A stretch of DNA of 64,000 nucleotides from Trifolium pratense (GCF_020283565.1 NC_060059.1:41160338-41224337), one strand, 5' to 3'; counted from the first letter of the stretch, positions 25,240-43,090 are shown. The notes: generated from the sequence alone by a model not told the origin. A program made the numbers and translations.

Positions 25240-26440
25240 TTGCAACACCACTTGTTGGCTCAGTCGGAGAAGATAAAGTGGTCTGGGAGGAGGGAAAAAA
25301 ATGGGTGTTATTCAGTGAAATTCGGGTATAAGTTAGCTATGCATTATATTATACGTAGTGACAAATATCATGTGGCAGAGAATTGGAATGGTATATGGCA
25401 AGCTCAAGCCCCACATAAAGCACAACATTTGCTTTGGCATTTATGTGGAGGTTGTCTCCCGACCCGTTATCGATTGTTACAGAGGCGAGTGGAGTGTACT
25501 CTCAACTGTCCCGTGTGTGACGAGGAGATTGAGAACGATCTTCACGTGTTCTTTAACTGTTCAATAGCTCATGACAGTTAATGTGCAACTGGTCTTTCTT
25601 CGGTCTTAAATAACAACACGTACCAGCAAACTACTGCTATGGATCGTATTTTCGCTTTGTGCAACAACGAGAATAGTGATAATGTTGGAAGAGTGGCTAT
25701 GTTACTCTGGTGCATTTGATACAATCGTAATGATAAAATTTGGAATGACAATGTCCAGATGTCGAGCCAAATTGGAAGACATGTCTTTGATGCTTGTAAT
25801 GATTGATACTCAGTTCATAAACTAGAGCATAACAGTGGGGAGTATGGCTACAGAACCAGACCTATTACAGTGGATAAAACCCAGGCTGGGTAAAATGTAA
25901 CGTTGATGTTGCTTTTGTTACTGGCTCTGGGAAAACTTCGGTGGGATTGTGTTTTCGTGATAGTAATGGACAGTTCATGGCTGGTATGACGTAATGGTAG
26001 CAGTCTGTGAATTCAACTTTAGAGGGAGAAGCATGAACATTTTTTTTTTTTGAAGAAGCTAAAATGAGATATATTAACAAACAGCTTTCTCCGCACAAGG
26101 TGTGCCAAAGTAGACTAAAAAAGTTTACAATTACTTTTAGCTATGCAAGAAGCTAGACATAGAGGATTAAATTGAGTTCAATTTAAAAGTGAATCGAAAG
26201 TGTTGATGCTATTCACATGAAGTTAGAGGCAATTCTGAGTTTCTTTCCATTGTTCATGATATTGTTATTTTTATATCATTTTTTCTAAATCTTGAGGTGA
26301 AGTTTGTTAGGAGACAAGCGAATTCGGTGACTCATACTTTTGCTATAGCGGCCAATTCTTGGGTTAACTTCCATAGATTTGAGATGATTTCCTTATGTAT
26401 TGAACATTTAATAGTTAATGAAATGCATTAAGTTTGGTTG
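25240..26440 (+). pseudogene. Degenerate LINE remnant: zinc-binding RT region and RNase H-like domain
   Basis: The frame at 25240-25581 reads like the zf-RVT region that ends plant non-LTR retrotransposon reverse transcriptases: WNGIWQAQAPHKAQHLLWHL, then PTRYRLLQRR, CPVCDEEIENDLHVFFNC. Further on are broken pieces of an RNase H-like domain: CNVDVAFVTGSGKTSVGL with FRDSNGQF at 25895-25980, STLEGEA near 26015, and VRRQANSVTHTFAIAANSW near 26310-26365. Stops and shifts separate the pieces, and the insertion at about 26035-26145 splits one of them. It is a dead retroelement and not a host gene. Confidence 0.8.
26035..26145 (-). mobile_element. Small poly(A)-tailed insertion inside the LINE remnant
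   Basis: Begins on the plus strand with a T run followed by GAAGAAGCTAAAATGAG, which looks like the reversed 3' end of a LINE. It interrupts the RNase H-like frame between GGAGAAGCA and TTAGCTATGCAAGAAGC, which read together in related elements. The exact right edge is uncertain. Confidence 0.5.
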
Positions 26441-26718
26441 ATTAAAAAAAGAATATCACATTTCCAAACATAACATTTTATTTTTATTTTCTTAATAAGG
26501 AAAAAAGATTTCTGGTCAAATAAGAAAAGGGAAAAAAAAAGTAATTATATTAGTATTTTCTTAAAAAGGAAAAAAAAAAAGAAAAAAGGAGTGATTAATC
26601 CCTTATGAGTTATGAGAACGAGGGTAACGAAAGAAGGTCCTGGCGGCGGATCCAGGTACTGAAACTGAGACATAACATAACACACAGTGTCGTACAATGC
26701 ATATCCCTGATACTTAAA

Positions 26719-26762
26719 TCTAACGGTTATTATGAAACCTATATCATTTAATCTAACGGTTA
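26719..26762 (+). promoter_or_regulatory. Two MSA-type (mitosis-specific activator) motifs upstream of RBP47
   Basis: TCTAACGGTTA occurs at 26719-26729 and at 26752-26762, both fitting the consensus YCYAACGGYYA bound by three-repeat MYB factors in plant G2/M promoters. They lie about 210-250 nt before the start codon. A CT-rich leader (26830-26910) follows. The motif match is direct; function is inferred. Confidence 0.45.
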
Positions 26763-26969
26763 TCCCTTCAACCGCGTTTACGAAGCCAACCCAATGAATC
26801 CTTCATCCTCTTATACCCTCCTTGCCGCGCCCTCTTTTCTCTCTCTTACTCTCATTCTCCAGATTCACCCTTTCTCTCTCTAAAACCGTTCTTTCTTTCT
26901 TTGTTCTTCACCATTTTCAGTTATAGAGAGAGAAAGAAAGAGAGAACAAACAACCGTTGATTTATAACG

Positions 26970-29900
26970 ATGCAACAATCAAACGGTTCTGATTCATCCA
27001 CGCAACCGGAGACCAACAAACAACGGCAACATACACCGCAACCGGTTGCGCTACCACAACAGTGGGTTCCGATGCAGTATCCAACGGCGATGGTAATGCC
27101 ACATCATATGATGCCACATCAGCATTACGCGCCGCCGCCTTATGTTCCTTATCATCACCATCATCACCACCAGTATCAGCAACCGTTGCACGTGCCACAT
27201 CAGCAGCATCAGAATCATCAACAACAACAACAACAACATGGATCCAATGGTGAAAATAAGACTCTGTGGATTGGTGATTTACATAGCTGGATGGATGAAA
27301 ATTATCTTCATCGCTGTTTTGCTTCCACCGGCGAGGTCGTTTTTTTCAAACGTTCATTAATTATAATTATATAGTTTATCTGTTAAGTTTGTTATTTATT
27401 ACTATTATTGTTATTGATTTGCTTTGTGTGTATATATATTTGTTACATTGTGTTAATTGTTTGCATGTTTCAATTTGGCATGTTGTAGATTAATTAGTTT
27501 CCATCGGTTACAATTGAAATTAATTTGTTTAAGATTAATTCATATAAACTTGTGTTTATGAAAAAGGTGAATGAGAGTGTTTTGAAAAAATTGAGATTTA
27601 AAAACTAATTTTAACTTGTACTAAAGGTTATAGTGATTTTGAAAAAAAAAAGAAGTTATAGTGATTATAATTTTTTTTAGTATTTATTTTATTTGTAAAT
27701 GATTCTCTTTATGTATACAAAGTGTGACAAGTGACAACCAAGGTTTTATGTGACAGTTACCAATAATAAATGTGGTCACGACATCAAAGTTTCTGATATA
27801 TTTTTGATATGCAAGGTATCTGAGATTGTGATTTAAAACCTAAGTGACACTTTATGAATGTAAAAATTCTACATTTCTAAATTTTTGAGAATTGATATAA
27901 ATTGCAATGATGATTTAAAATCTTGTGGTACCTCATTGATGGAAAAATTATACAATTCAAGTTTTAAGATTTGATATAAATTCTATTCTATTATTGTATA
28001 TAGTATTATATGTGGAAATAAATTTTGTTAACTCCCAACCTAGTACTCTCAACATGTTTTTAGTAGGATATTTGAAAAAATTTCCTTCCTATAAGAATGA
28101 AATATGGAAGGACCACAGTTAAAGTTGAAATAAATACATAACTTTTTTTTGTGAATTGAAGAATTGAAATTGAAATGTGCATGCCACCTTTAATAACCTA
28201 TCCTATTAATAGTATTATGTTTGCTTGCTTGGATATCTATTGAAGAGACATCAAATCAATGGCACTTTCTTTCCAACAAATTACCAAGCATGCATTAAAC
28301 ATAATTGTGATAAATGAAGCTGAAAATAGCTTAACTTTTCAAGCCTATTCAAAATAAACGTGTTTTGTATTTTTTTTACCATTGTGTTTCTAATGTTATA
28401 CCCTGGGATAAAATGTTATTAATTACTAAATTGAAGTATATGATATGCTCATCTAAGCTATACTCTATCTTGAGTTGTGATAAATGAAGTTCAATCTTTT
28501 ATTTCATTTTCTTACCTATTCATTAACTATATGGCAATAGAAGAAAATCAAAGACTAATAACTATAAGTCTATATTTTCCTTCTTTAGTTTTATTATCTG
28601 ACTTTTAATACTAGAAGTCTGTGGCTTAATGATTATGAAGCACGGACATCGGACACAACACGTCGACACTGATTATAATTTGACAAAATAACATAATTCA
28701 ATGTAATTGTATGTTTCGGTGTTGTGTCGGTGTCGGACACAGACACATGTTTGACGCCGGGACACTCATAATCCTAAGAGTGTCCGTGCTTCGTAGCTTA
28801 ATGATAATGATGTTGGAAACATGGCACCATTTGATGTATGTTAAAAGATAATCGATTGGAACTTTGGGATTTTGTGTTTGTTATGTTCATTTCTGAACTC
28901 TTTGAAGAGATCAGATTCTTTCAAGAGTAGTTCTGTTTCTCTAATGCTCTAATTTGACGAAAAATAAACTTATATTTTGAAAGCTTAATTTGTTATGACA
29001 GAAGATGTTGCTGGTGCTTTTTATATTGTTTCAGATATAGAATCCTATTAAGCTTTTAACTGTTATTGATTTTTTATTTTTGCAGATTTCCTCCATCAAG
29101 GTTATTCGCAATAAGCACAGTGGTATTTCAGAGGGTTATGGATTTGTGGAATTTTTTTCACATGCTACAGCTGAGAAAGTTTTACAGAATTATACTGGAA
29201 TTTTGATGCCAAATGCTGAACAAATGTTCCGTTTGAACTGGGCTACATTTAGCACAGGAGACAAGGGTTCAGATAATGTTACTGATCTTTCTATTTTTGT
29301 AGGAGATTTAGCTGCTGATGTTACAGATAGCGTATTGCATGAAACTTTTGCTAGTTCATATCCTTCTGTTAAAGCTGCAAAGGTTGTTTATGATGCCAAT
29401 ACTGGCCGTTCAAAGGGCTATGGATTTGTCAGGTTTGGAGATGAAAACGAGAGATCTCAGGCCATGACTCAAATGAATGGTGTTTACTGTTCTAGCAGGC
29501 CCATGCGTATCGGTGCTGCAACTCCAAGGAAATCATCTGGTCATCAACAAGGTATGGTAAATCACATTACTTGCTTCTGATATATGAAAGTATATTCTTT
29601 TCTTTTGGGAAAGAAAAGAATAGTGCATTATACATTCCATCCGAAGAAGATGCTTCTGGCCACCTATTTTACCTCATCATATTTATTGATTTGTTCTGCT
29701 GCAGGTTGTTACAGAAGAACTATGATCTCAACTACATTTCTTGCTTTTATAAACAGTAATTATAGTTTTATGGTTTAGCTTTTTATATCATGTTCTGAAT
29801 CCAAATGAACATTGAATCTGTTTGCTAGTTTCACTTGATTTTTTTTACACAACTAGTTTCACTTAATAGAAGTAAGGATAGTTGAAAAACCATCTAGTTT

Positions 29901-32900
29901 ATTAATTGCTTCTAATTATGTAAGGATGTTCAAATGTCAATTTGGTCCATTAGTGTGCGGCGTCATTTAAAAAAAAATTCTGATCAGGCAAGTATCTGTC
30001 TAATGAAAGTTCTTGGATTCCTTTTATCATTAACTTCCCAACTTGTCTTGGCTTTAGATCCCTTAAATTTGTTTTTGTCAAAACATGTCTCAAGTTTTTT
30101 ACTGGTATTTGTTTTTTTCATTGCATGCTATTGAAATAGTTTGAAATATCTGTTCCAGCTGTGTATTTATTTGTCCAAGGTTATACAATTCAGATTCGAA
30201 TAGTGAATCCAAACATCTATTTCCTGAATCATAAATTGAATCTTATTATGAATATAATATACACAATAAATTTGTTTTCCTGTTTCCTTATTTAGGAGGC
30301 CAGTCAAATGGCACATCCAGCCAATCTGAAGCAGATTCTACAAACACAACTGTGAGTTTTTCTGCTCTTATATTAGTATGTTTTCTATGTTAGCAACTTA
30401 CCATTTATTACTAATTTTAAATAGCTAATCAATGATTAATTATAGATATTTGTTGGAGGACTCGACCCTAATGTTTCAGATGAAGATCTTAGGCAGACAT
30501 TCTCCCAGTATGGTGAGATAGCATCTGTTAAGATACCTGTTGGAAAGGGCTGTGGTTTTGTGCAATTTGCAAACAGGTACAAGTTCTGAACTATCTCAAT
30601 TTTTTTAAATAGATCTGCTTTTAAATTTCTTCATATCACCACACAATATTAACATTATAACAACCTTTTCAGAAATAATGCTGAAGAGGCTTTGCAGAAG
30701 CTAAATGGGACAATGATCGGCAAGCAAACCGTTCGTCTCTCTTGGGGCCGCAATCCAGCAAATAAACAGGCAATCTCTCTCTCTCTCTCTTACACACACA
30801 GTCCCATATTCTCATTATGATTACATTAGGTCTGTGAATCTATTGAAACAAGTGTTGTAAGCAGTTTCTATGTTTATGTCATGAAGAAAAATAATGGAAC
30901 CCACGTGTTGAGTAGATTTTAATGGAAACTAGCAGGACACCCGTGCGTCCGCACGGGAGTCGCGGCTTTGCCGCTCCTCACTTGGTAACATGAAATAGTA
31001 ATTTATTGGGAAATAGATTAAAAGATAAAAGAAAATAGAAGTGATATAATATTTGGTAAAACAAAATAAAAAAAGAACAATGGTAAAACCAACCATCACC
31101 AAAAAAACCTTAGGTATCCCTATATTAAATACTCCCTCCGTCCCATTTTATAAGATTTTCTTTGACTAAATGCACTATTCATATATCTTGTTTTGATCGT
31201 ATTTTTTTAACAGTATATAAATGTAAATATTATCATATAAGATCTTGTTTGATTTGTTTCGATGAATATTTTTAAAATATCAAATTTCTATAATTTTTAC
31301 TAATAGAGAATTAAAGATATTCGTAATCGAAATTATGTATTAGCATACGTGCAGTGGTCAATGAGGTCTTATATTTTGGGACGGAGGGAGTATATGAGTA
31401 TAATATATAGTCCCCTAAAAAATATTAAAAAATAGACAACCTTATTAATATGTTAGTGAAAATACACGTCTTACAAAAATCATCAAAATAATTAGTTCAC
31501 TGTATTAAATATGAGTATAACACACAGATTCCGCAGAAATTACACAAAAGATTAGGTTATTGTATTGATATATGAGTATAAATATAGGTATCACAAAAAA
31601 TAGTAAAAAAATGGAAACTTTATTAATAAGAGTAAAAACATAAGTCATGCATCCCCGATGTTACTAAAAACACAAGTTCCGTGAGAATAATAAATATAGA
31701 TATGACCAATATATTCCAAAAGAATGGTCAATGATGACAAGTTAATTTTTTGTTGCAGTAAAATAAAAGAGAATTTATTTCTCAATAAATTAGTCCTTAT
31801 ATCAACAACAAAAAATATTAAAAAAAAAACTTCTAAAAAAATGTCATTTATTTTTCAACTATTTAAGAACATGAAATCTTATTAATAAGAGGAAAAACAT
31901 ATACAACTTTATGTCCTCGTATTAATATATGAGTATAACTCTTAAAATTATTTAAAATATATACAACTTTATTGATATATTAGTAAAAATATAAGGCCCG
32001 TAGATATAACCAAAAACATTAAGTTCCAGTATTAATATGAATATAACCCGTAAAATTATTTTTAAAAAATTGACGACATAATATATTAGTAAAAAAAAAT
32101 AAACAACATAATGCGTTACTAAAAACGTGTGAATAAATAAAGATTTTGCAGAATGTATTGATGGCCAATATATTCCAAAAGAATGGCGAATGATGAAAAA
32201 TTAATTTTTTGTTGCTGTAAAATAAAAGGGAATTTATTTCTAAAAAATTAGACCTTATATCAACAACAAAAATATTCCAAAAAAAAAAAACTTCTAAGAA
32301 AATGTCATTTATTTTTTAACTATTAAAGAACAGAAAATCTTATTAATAAGAGGAAAACATAGGTCCCTCATAATCACACAAAAGATTATGTCCTCGTATT
32401 AATATATGAGTATAACTCTTAAAGTTATTTTTTTTTTTGAAGCAAATATATAGATAGATTCAAAAAAAACCAGTTTTGTACAAGGTGATCAGCCAGGATC
32501 CAACCATCAAACGGAGAAGGAAAACAAAAGAGAAAGCTAAACTAAATAAGCAAATGAGCAATATGCTCCCTAAGTTTAGGACTTCTCCAACCTCTATAAA
32601 CTATAGTGTTGATAATATCTTCATCTATGTTTGTATTATATACTTGATTACCAAAACAAACATCATTCCTATATTTCCACAATGTGTAAACTGTTTCAGC
32701 AGCCGCACTTTTGAGCAGTTGGGCCTTCCACCCTTTTCCTTTGCTAGATCTAGTGATCCATCTTAATTCCTCATTCCACTCCATGGGGACATGATCGACT
32801 TTCAACCACCTGAGAACCTTATGCCAGATATTTTTCAACTCAATACAGCCAAAGAAAAGGTGGTTAATAGTTTCATCATTGTGACAGAAACAACACGTCA

Positions 32901-34657
32901 GGTTGACTATCACACCAAATTTCTGAAGCCTATCTTTGGTTGCCAGCCTGCAATGACACGCTAGCCAGAAAACAAAAAGCGCTCTAGGCCGAGCCATATT
33001 TTGATACATAGTTTGTCTCCAACCTACCACAGCATAATCCACTCTCAACATTTGATAAACTTTCCTTGTGATAATCTTACCCTTCATGTTGTTCCACCCC
33101 TGTACCTGTTGGAGCGAGTCCCTTTGCTGAAGGATAGCTTTAAGAATCCATGAAGAATTCTGCTTTACAGGCATAGTCAACTCTTAAGGCCCGTAGATAA
33201 CTCTTAAAGTTATTTAAAATATATACAACTTTATTAATATATGTGTAAAAATATAAGGCCCGTAGATATAACAAAAAAAATTAGGTTCCCGTATTAATAT
33301 GAATATAACCCGTAAAATTATTTTAAAAAAAATAAACAACATAATATATATTAGTAAAAAAAAATGAACAACATAATATGTTACTAAAAAAACACAAGTT
33401 CCGTGAGAATAAATATAGATTCTGCGGAATGTATTGATGGTCAATATATTCCAAAAGAATGGCCAATGATGACAAGTTAATTTTTTGTTGCGGTAAAATA
33501 AAAGGGAATTTATTTCTCAAAAAATTAGTCCTTATATCAACAACAAAAAATATTCCAAAAAAAAAACTTCTTAAAAAATGTCATTTATTTCTCAACTATT
33601 AAAGAACATGAAACCTTATTAATAAGAGGAAAAACATAGGTCCCTCAGAATTCTCACAAAAGATTATGTCCCCGTATTAATATATGAGTATAACTCTTAA
33701 AATTATTTAAAATATATATAACTTTATTAATATACGTGTAAAAATATAAGGCCCGTAGATATAACAAAAAAAAAATTATATTCCCGTATTAATTTTTTGT
33801 TGCGGTAAAATAAAAGAGAATTTATTTCTCAAAAAATTAGTCATTATATCAACAACAAAAAATATTCCAAAAAAAAAAAACTTCTAAAAAAATGTCATTT
33901 ATTTTTCAACTTTGTATTTAATTCTTTTTTTTTTTTTAACTAAACGTATCATTCGCGTGCACAACTAAAGAGACTAATCCCCTCGATATGACAAAGAATT
34001 CTTATTGTTTTAGTTAGTCTCATGATTTTTTAAGGGAGTTTTTCAATTTTTTCCCCCACCATATTCTCATATTAAATTAATTAAATTTATTTAATTGATT
34101 TAAAAATTCAAATTTAACTTAATTGAATATTGATTTCTTTCAATGTGGAGTGTGTAAACCACCAACCACCCATTAATGGGAAGTTTTTTTTCTACTAACT
34201 TCTAGAAATTAAAATAGGAATAACCATCATATAATAAGAAGTTTTTTTCTAATAACTTTTAAATTAAGACACAAAATAACCTTAAACTAAATGATGTGTC
34301 AAAAAATTAAACATGGGCAAATTGGGGATTTCATTCGTACTTTCTTTTCTTATATAGTAGATGCACTATGTTTTAAAATGTTTTTACACCGACATCCAAT
34401 GATAATTTTTTTAAAGTTCTAGAGTACTAGCTTGTTTCCACTCTGTTTGTCATGAAATTGAATTTGTGCTGATTTTATCTCAATGATGATAACAGCTTAG
34501 GTTTGATTTCGGAAGCTGGGCTGGGCCATATTTTCCATCCCCTATTTATGACGGATACGGATATGCAATGCCTTCTCCTCATCATGATCCAAGCACGTAC
34601 CCTCTAGCTTATGGAGGTTACCCCATTTATGGAGGCCACCAACAACAAGTAAGCTGA
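26970..34657 (+). CDS. RBP47: RBP47-type RNA-binding protein with three RRM domains
   Basis: Six exons join in frame: 26970-27335, 29086-29551, 30296-30351, 30446-30576, 30673-30769 and 34496-34657 (1278 nt, 425 aa). Residues 1-95 are Gln/His/Pro-rich low complexity. RRM1 (about 98-178) has RNP2 LWIGDL and RNP1 EGYGFVEF; RRM2 (about 190-268) has LSIFVGDL and KGYGFVRF; RRM3 (about 296-368) has IFVGGL and GCGFVQF. A Gly/Tyr/Pro-rich tail ends GGHQQQVS. The order matches plant RBP45/RBP47 poly(U)-binding proteins, which bind nuclear poly(A)+ RNA and enter stress granules. RRM1 is split by intron 1. The last intron uses a GC donor (AAACAG|GCAATC) with AG acceptor at 34494-34495; no GT fits the frame nearby. 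It also holds the Helitron at 30928-34361. Intron 1 carries a MITE. Confidence 0.95.
28634..28795. mobile_element. 162-bp MITE in RBP47 intron 1, 10-bp target duplication
   Basis: Ends TATGAAGCACGGACA and TGTCCGTGCTTCGTA are inverted repeats with one mismatch near the tip. A perfect 10-bp duplication GCTTAATGAT flanks it at 28624-28633 and 28796-28805. Duplication length suggests a Mutator-type element. Confidence 0.85.
31132..31390. mobile_element. Stowaway-type MITE inside the Helitron
   Basis: Starts CTCCCTCCGTCCCA and ends TGGGACGGAGGGAG, with TA on both sides. These ends are the classic Stowaway (Tc1/mariner-related) terminal repeat. Length 259 bp. Confidence 0.85.
32431..33196 (-). mobile_element. 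5'-truncated LINE with 19-bp target duplication
   Basis: On the minus strand the element ends in a poly(A) tail (T run from 32431) and is flanked by a perfect 19-bp duplication, ATAACTCTTAAAGTTATTT at 32412-32430 and 33197-33215. About 13-16 bases between the coding part and the right duplication (CTCTTAAGGCCCGTAG) copy a motif of the surrounding Helitron repeats, so the 5' junction carries filler from the target locus. This nests a LINE in a Helitron in an intron. Confidence 0.85.
32542..33180 (-). pseudogene. C-terminal LINE reverse transcriptase fragment (zf-RVT region)
   Basis: A 212-residue open frame with the zf-RVT signature: WRQTMYQNMARPRALFVFWL, CHCRLATKDRLQKFG, CCFCHNDETINHLFFGC and a Trp-rich tail. 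The reverse transcriptase core and endonuclease are missing, as expected for a 5'-truncated insertion. The frame is unbroken, which suggests a recent insertion. Antisense to RBP47. Confidence 0.85.
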
Positions 34658-35199
34658 TTGAAGTGCATTGCAGGAGTAGGACTCACAACAAGTTACAGCG
34701 AGATCACTTGAACGAGCAAATCATCTATTCTCATATGTAACTTGTTTTATTTGTCGAGTTCTTAAAGAATCCCTCCTAATTGTGGAGTGGAGCTGAATTT
34801 TGATAACACGAGCTAGAACTGTAGGGGTTCAATTAATCGTTATTTTAGACTTGTAGGATTAATTTCTACCAAAAGAAGACTTCTAGGAGTAATGATTATT
34901 GAGGAATTTGGAACTTAATTATCGGAATAATTTTCTTAACGGTGTGTGCTTGATTGAAATTTTATTTGTTTCCACAATTAATATTTGTTTTTTATTTGTT
35001 TGCGTAAACCGGATATTCTTGGTGTATAACAGCGGTGGAGACTAATCTCAAATTCTGTGAAATCCAAATGGGAGGAAATTTGCCCTAAGAGTTTTAATAT
35101 TGTTGCATGTCAACATTCGGGTTCGAACCGGAGCCCATTATTAAGATATAAGAGACTCATATAATCTCATTTAAGAGCTGTTGGGCATCATAGTTGATA

Positions 35200-35830
35200 C
35201 TCCCTCTATCCCATATAATAAACAAAAAAAAAGTTTTCACACTTATTAAGAAAAATTGAATATGATAATTTAAAGTATAACTTTTTGTGTTTTTCTTGAA
35301 ATAAGTTTCGCTGAAAGATGTAAAAACAATTTTTATTGGTTGTTGATTATGGAAATTTCATCGAATAAGTAAAAATAAATCTTGAAAAATATTTTTTTTC
35401 CTAATTTATTTGATTTTACTGCTGATGTCGGTAACCTAATTTTGCTCCTAATTTATTTCCTAATTAGGAAATAAATTAGGAGCAAAATCGGTCGACCAGG
35501 AACAGTGGCAATAGTCCTCTAATTTCTTTTATTCAACTACGAGTACCATGGTTCGATCCTCGTAACTGCGACCGGTAGGAGGCTGAAATCACTTGATGTC
35601 AGAATTGATCCCCGAACCAGATTAGGTGGTTCAGTGGACCAGATACTAATGGTGGAAAAAAATAACAAAAAAAAAATTGTTTTTACATCTTTCCATGCAA
35701 CTATTTTCAAGAAAAATACAAAAAGAAAAAAAAAGTGTTTTGTTTAATACTATTTTCTTAATATTATGTTTTGTTTTTTTAATAAGTGTGTTTTTATTTT
35801 TTTTACTTTTATAATTTGGGACGGAGGGAG
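35200..35830. mobile_element. Stowaway-like element with an internal SINE-like insertion
   Basis: Starts CTCCCTCTATCCCA and ends GGGACGGAGGGAG with TA flanks. About 35500-35665 contains a tRNA-like box B (GGTTCGATCC) and the tail GAGGCTGAAATCACTTGATG, shared with the SINE at 63546-63695. The last 60-70 bp, including the terminal repeat, are duplicated once more (ends near 35897). Confidence 0.65.
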
Positions 35831-36172
35831 TACATGTTAATAATTAGAGAGACAACATTTTTATTTTTTTTACTTTTATAATTTGGGACGGAGGGAGTAC
35901 ATGTTAATAATCAGAGAGACAACATTTATTTTTTACAACCGTGAGCATTTTAATAAGGTTAAATATCCGATCTATATAAATTATTCAATTATCTTAAAGT
36001 GAATTAGATTTTAATAAAATAATAGAATATTACAAAACTTTATACAATTATTCAAATATAATAAGTTACTCCATTCGTCTCAAAATGAATAGTGTACATG
36101 TTTAAGGTTTTTGTACACATATTAAGAAATTTAATTATGTTGAAAAAAAAACATAATACTTTTACTAAGACC

Positions 36173-36788
36173 ATCTCCAATGGTGTAGTATCTATTAGGT
36201 ACTTATGGTACTTATTAGGTACTACCATTGGAGTACCACCAATTTGAGTACCTATTAGGTACCACTCCTAAAATAAGAACTCCCTATCTCCTCTTGGACT
36301 CATCTTATTTTTTATTAAAATATTCTTTTCATGAGACCCACTTTATTTTATATATTCAATTTGAATTAATGAATATTTATAAAAAAACACAAATTTTTTT
36401 TGTACATCACAAAAGCACAATTTTTGAAATTATGTAATGTTATTTTGAATTATTTTTTAATTGTGTAATTCTTAAAATTTGCAATATTATTTTAAATTAA
36501 ATTTCGAATTTTAATTATTTTTTCGAATTATAAAAAAAATTAGTACATACTAATTTTATAATTTTATCATTCAATCAATTTATATTATAAAATAGATAAT
36601 TAAATAATAAGTTATTGTAATGATGTGAGGTTATTAATGTGACCCATTTTAGAACTTTTTAAGAAGTGCTCCATTGGAGGGGTTGAGTACCTATTAGGTA
36701 CTATTATTAAAAAATAATAAATTAGTGATGTGTCCATGTGAGACCCATTTAAGTACTCAAAGTTGGAGTGCTCCATTGTGGATGCTCT
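36173..36788. mobile_element. MITE with CCATCTCCAATGG-type ends
   Basis: The left end ACCATCTCCAATGG and right end CCATTGTGGATGCT are imperfect inverted repeats. Internal GAGTACCTATTAGGTAC motifs occur on both sides. Target duplication not resolved. Confidence 0.55.
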
Positions 36789-37563
36789 AAAATAACCCTA
36801 TAAGTTATTGGTTTGTTTCCTCGATAATAGTGCATAGAGTAATAATTATGGGTTAGAATTGGAAAATACTCCATTGTATTGGAAAATGAGAATGACATTC
36901 AATTTGAGACAAAATTTTATTACTAAAATGACACTTATTTTGGAACAGAGAGAGTATTTAATAAATAATATATACATAAATGTAATAGGGGTTTTGTAAA
37001 AATAAGTTAACAGGGGTTAAAATTTACAATACAATCATTTTATATTATAATCATGTATAATATTCATTCTTACATGCATGATTTAAAAAATCATATACAA
37101 CACATGAAGAAAAAAAGGATTTATAACATATATTGTGTATATAGTTGTTGGTGCTCTATGTTGGAAAAATAATGACTTTCAACATGATTATTTTCAACCA
37201 ACACCAACAATATTTGTAATTAAAATAAATGACTATATAGTTATATTTAATTCATGAGAATGAGAAAAAACCATTTGAGTGTGAGTTATCTAATATTTAA
37301 AATTAATGGTATATTAATTTTTTATATATTTTCTTTAATTAATATTTATATATAATACTTATATTTCTAGATTAAAAATTCTTAAAAAAAAATAAAAAAT
37401 TAAAAGTAAAATAAGTTATTGACTAAATTAGTTAACGTAAAAACTCGATTAATATACACTGAATAGAGTTAGAAATTGAACACATATTTTTTCATTAATA
37501 AATTATTGTACATGACACTCGAATCAAAGTTTTACACAGTTTACTAATATACACTGAATAGAG

Positions 37564-42999
<5,436 letters not shown>

Positions 43000-43012
43000 T
43001 TATATATATAAT
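43000..43012 (-). promoter_or_regulatory. Probable TATA box of the carboxypeptidase gene
   Basis: On the minus strand AATTATATATATAAC lies about 55-65 nt upstream of the preferred ATG at 42945. Confidence 0.55.
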
Positions 43013-43046
43013 TAGAGATTTCCAATATTTAAAAACTAGTACTAGG

Positions 43047-43048
<2 letters not shown>

Positions 43049-43090
<42 letters not shown>

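Larger units (their letters stand above)
30928..34361 (-). mobile_element. 3.4-kb Helitron in the last RBP47 intron
   Basis: On the minus strand it starts TCTACTATATAAGAAAAGAAAG (34361 leftward) and ends with an 8-bp stem hairpin CCCGTGCG/CGCACGGG (30940-30957), a short spacer and CTAGT (30928). The flanks are A (30927) and T (34362), the expected AT insertion site. Both ends fit the plant Helitron pattern. Inside are AT-rich tandem repeats built on GTATTAATATGAGTATAAC and AAATATAAGGCCCGTAGATA, a Stowaway MITE and a LINE fragment. No Rep/helicase is visible. Confidence 0.88.
34658..37563. other. Intergenic DNA between the convergent RBP47 and carboxypeptidase genes
   Basis: RBP47 3' UTR probably occupies the first 250-300 bases. 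The rest is AT-rich and filled by the Stowaway-like block at 35200-35830, its short duplicated end to about 35897, and the inverted-repeat element at 36173-36788. No gene seen. Confidence 0.7.

Noticed and set aside
26962..27239. Several overlapping ORFs in the CAA/CAT-rich first exon of RBP47
   Set aside because: Alternative-frame readings of a low-complexity exon; the RRM-containing frame is the real one.
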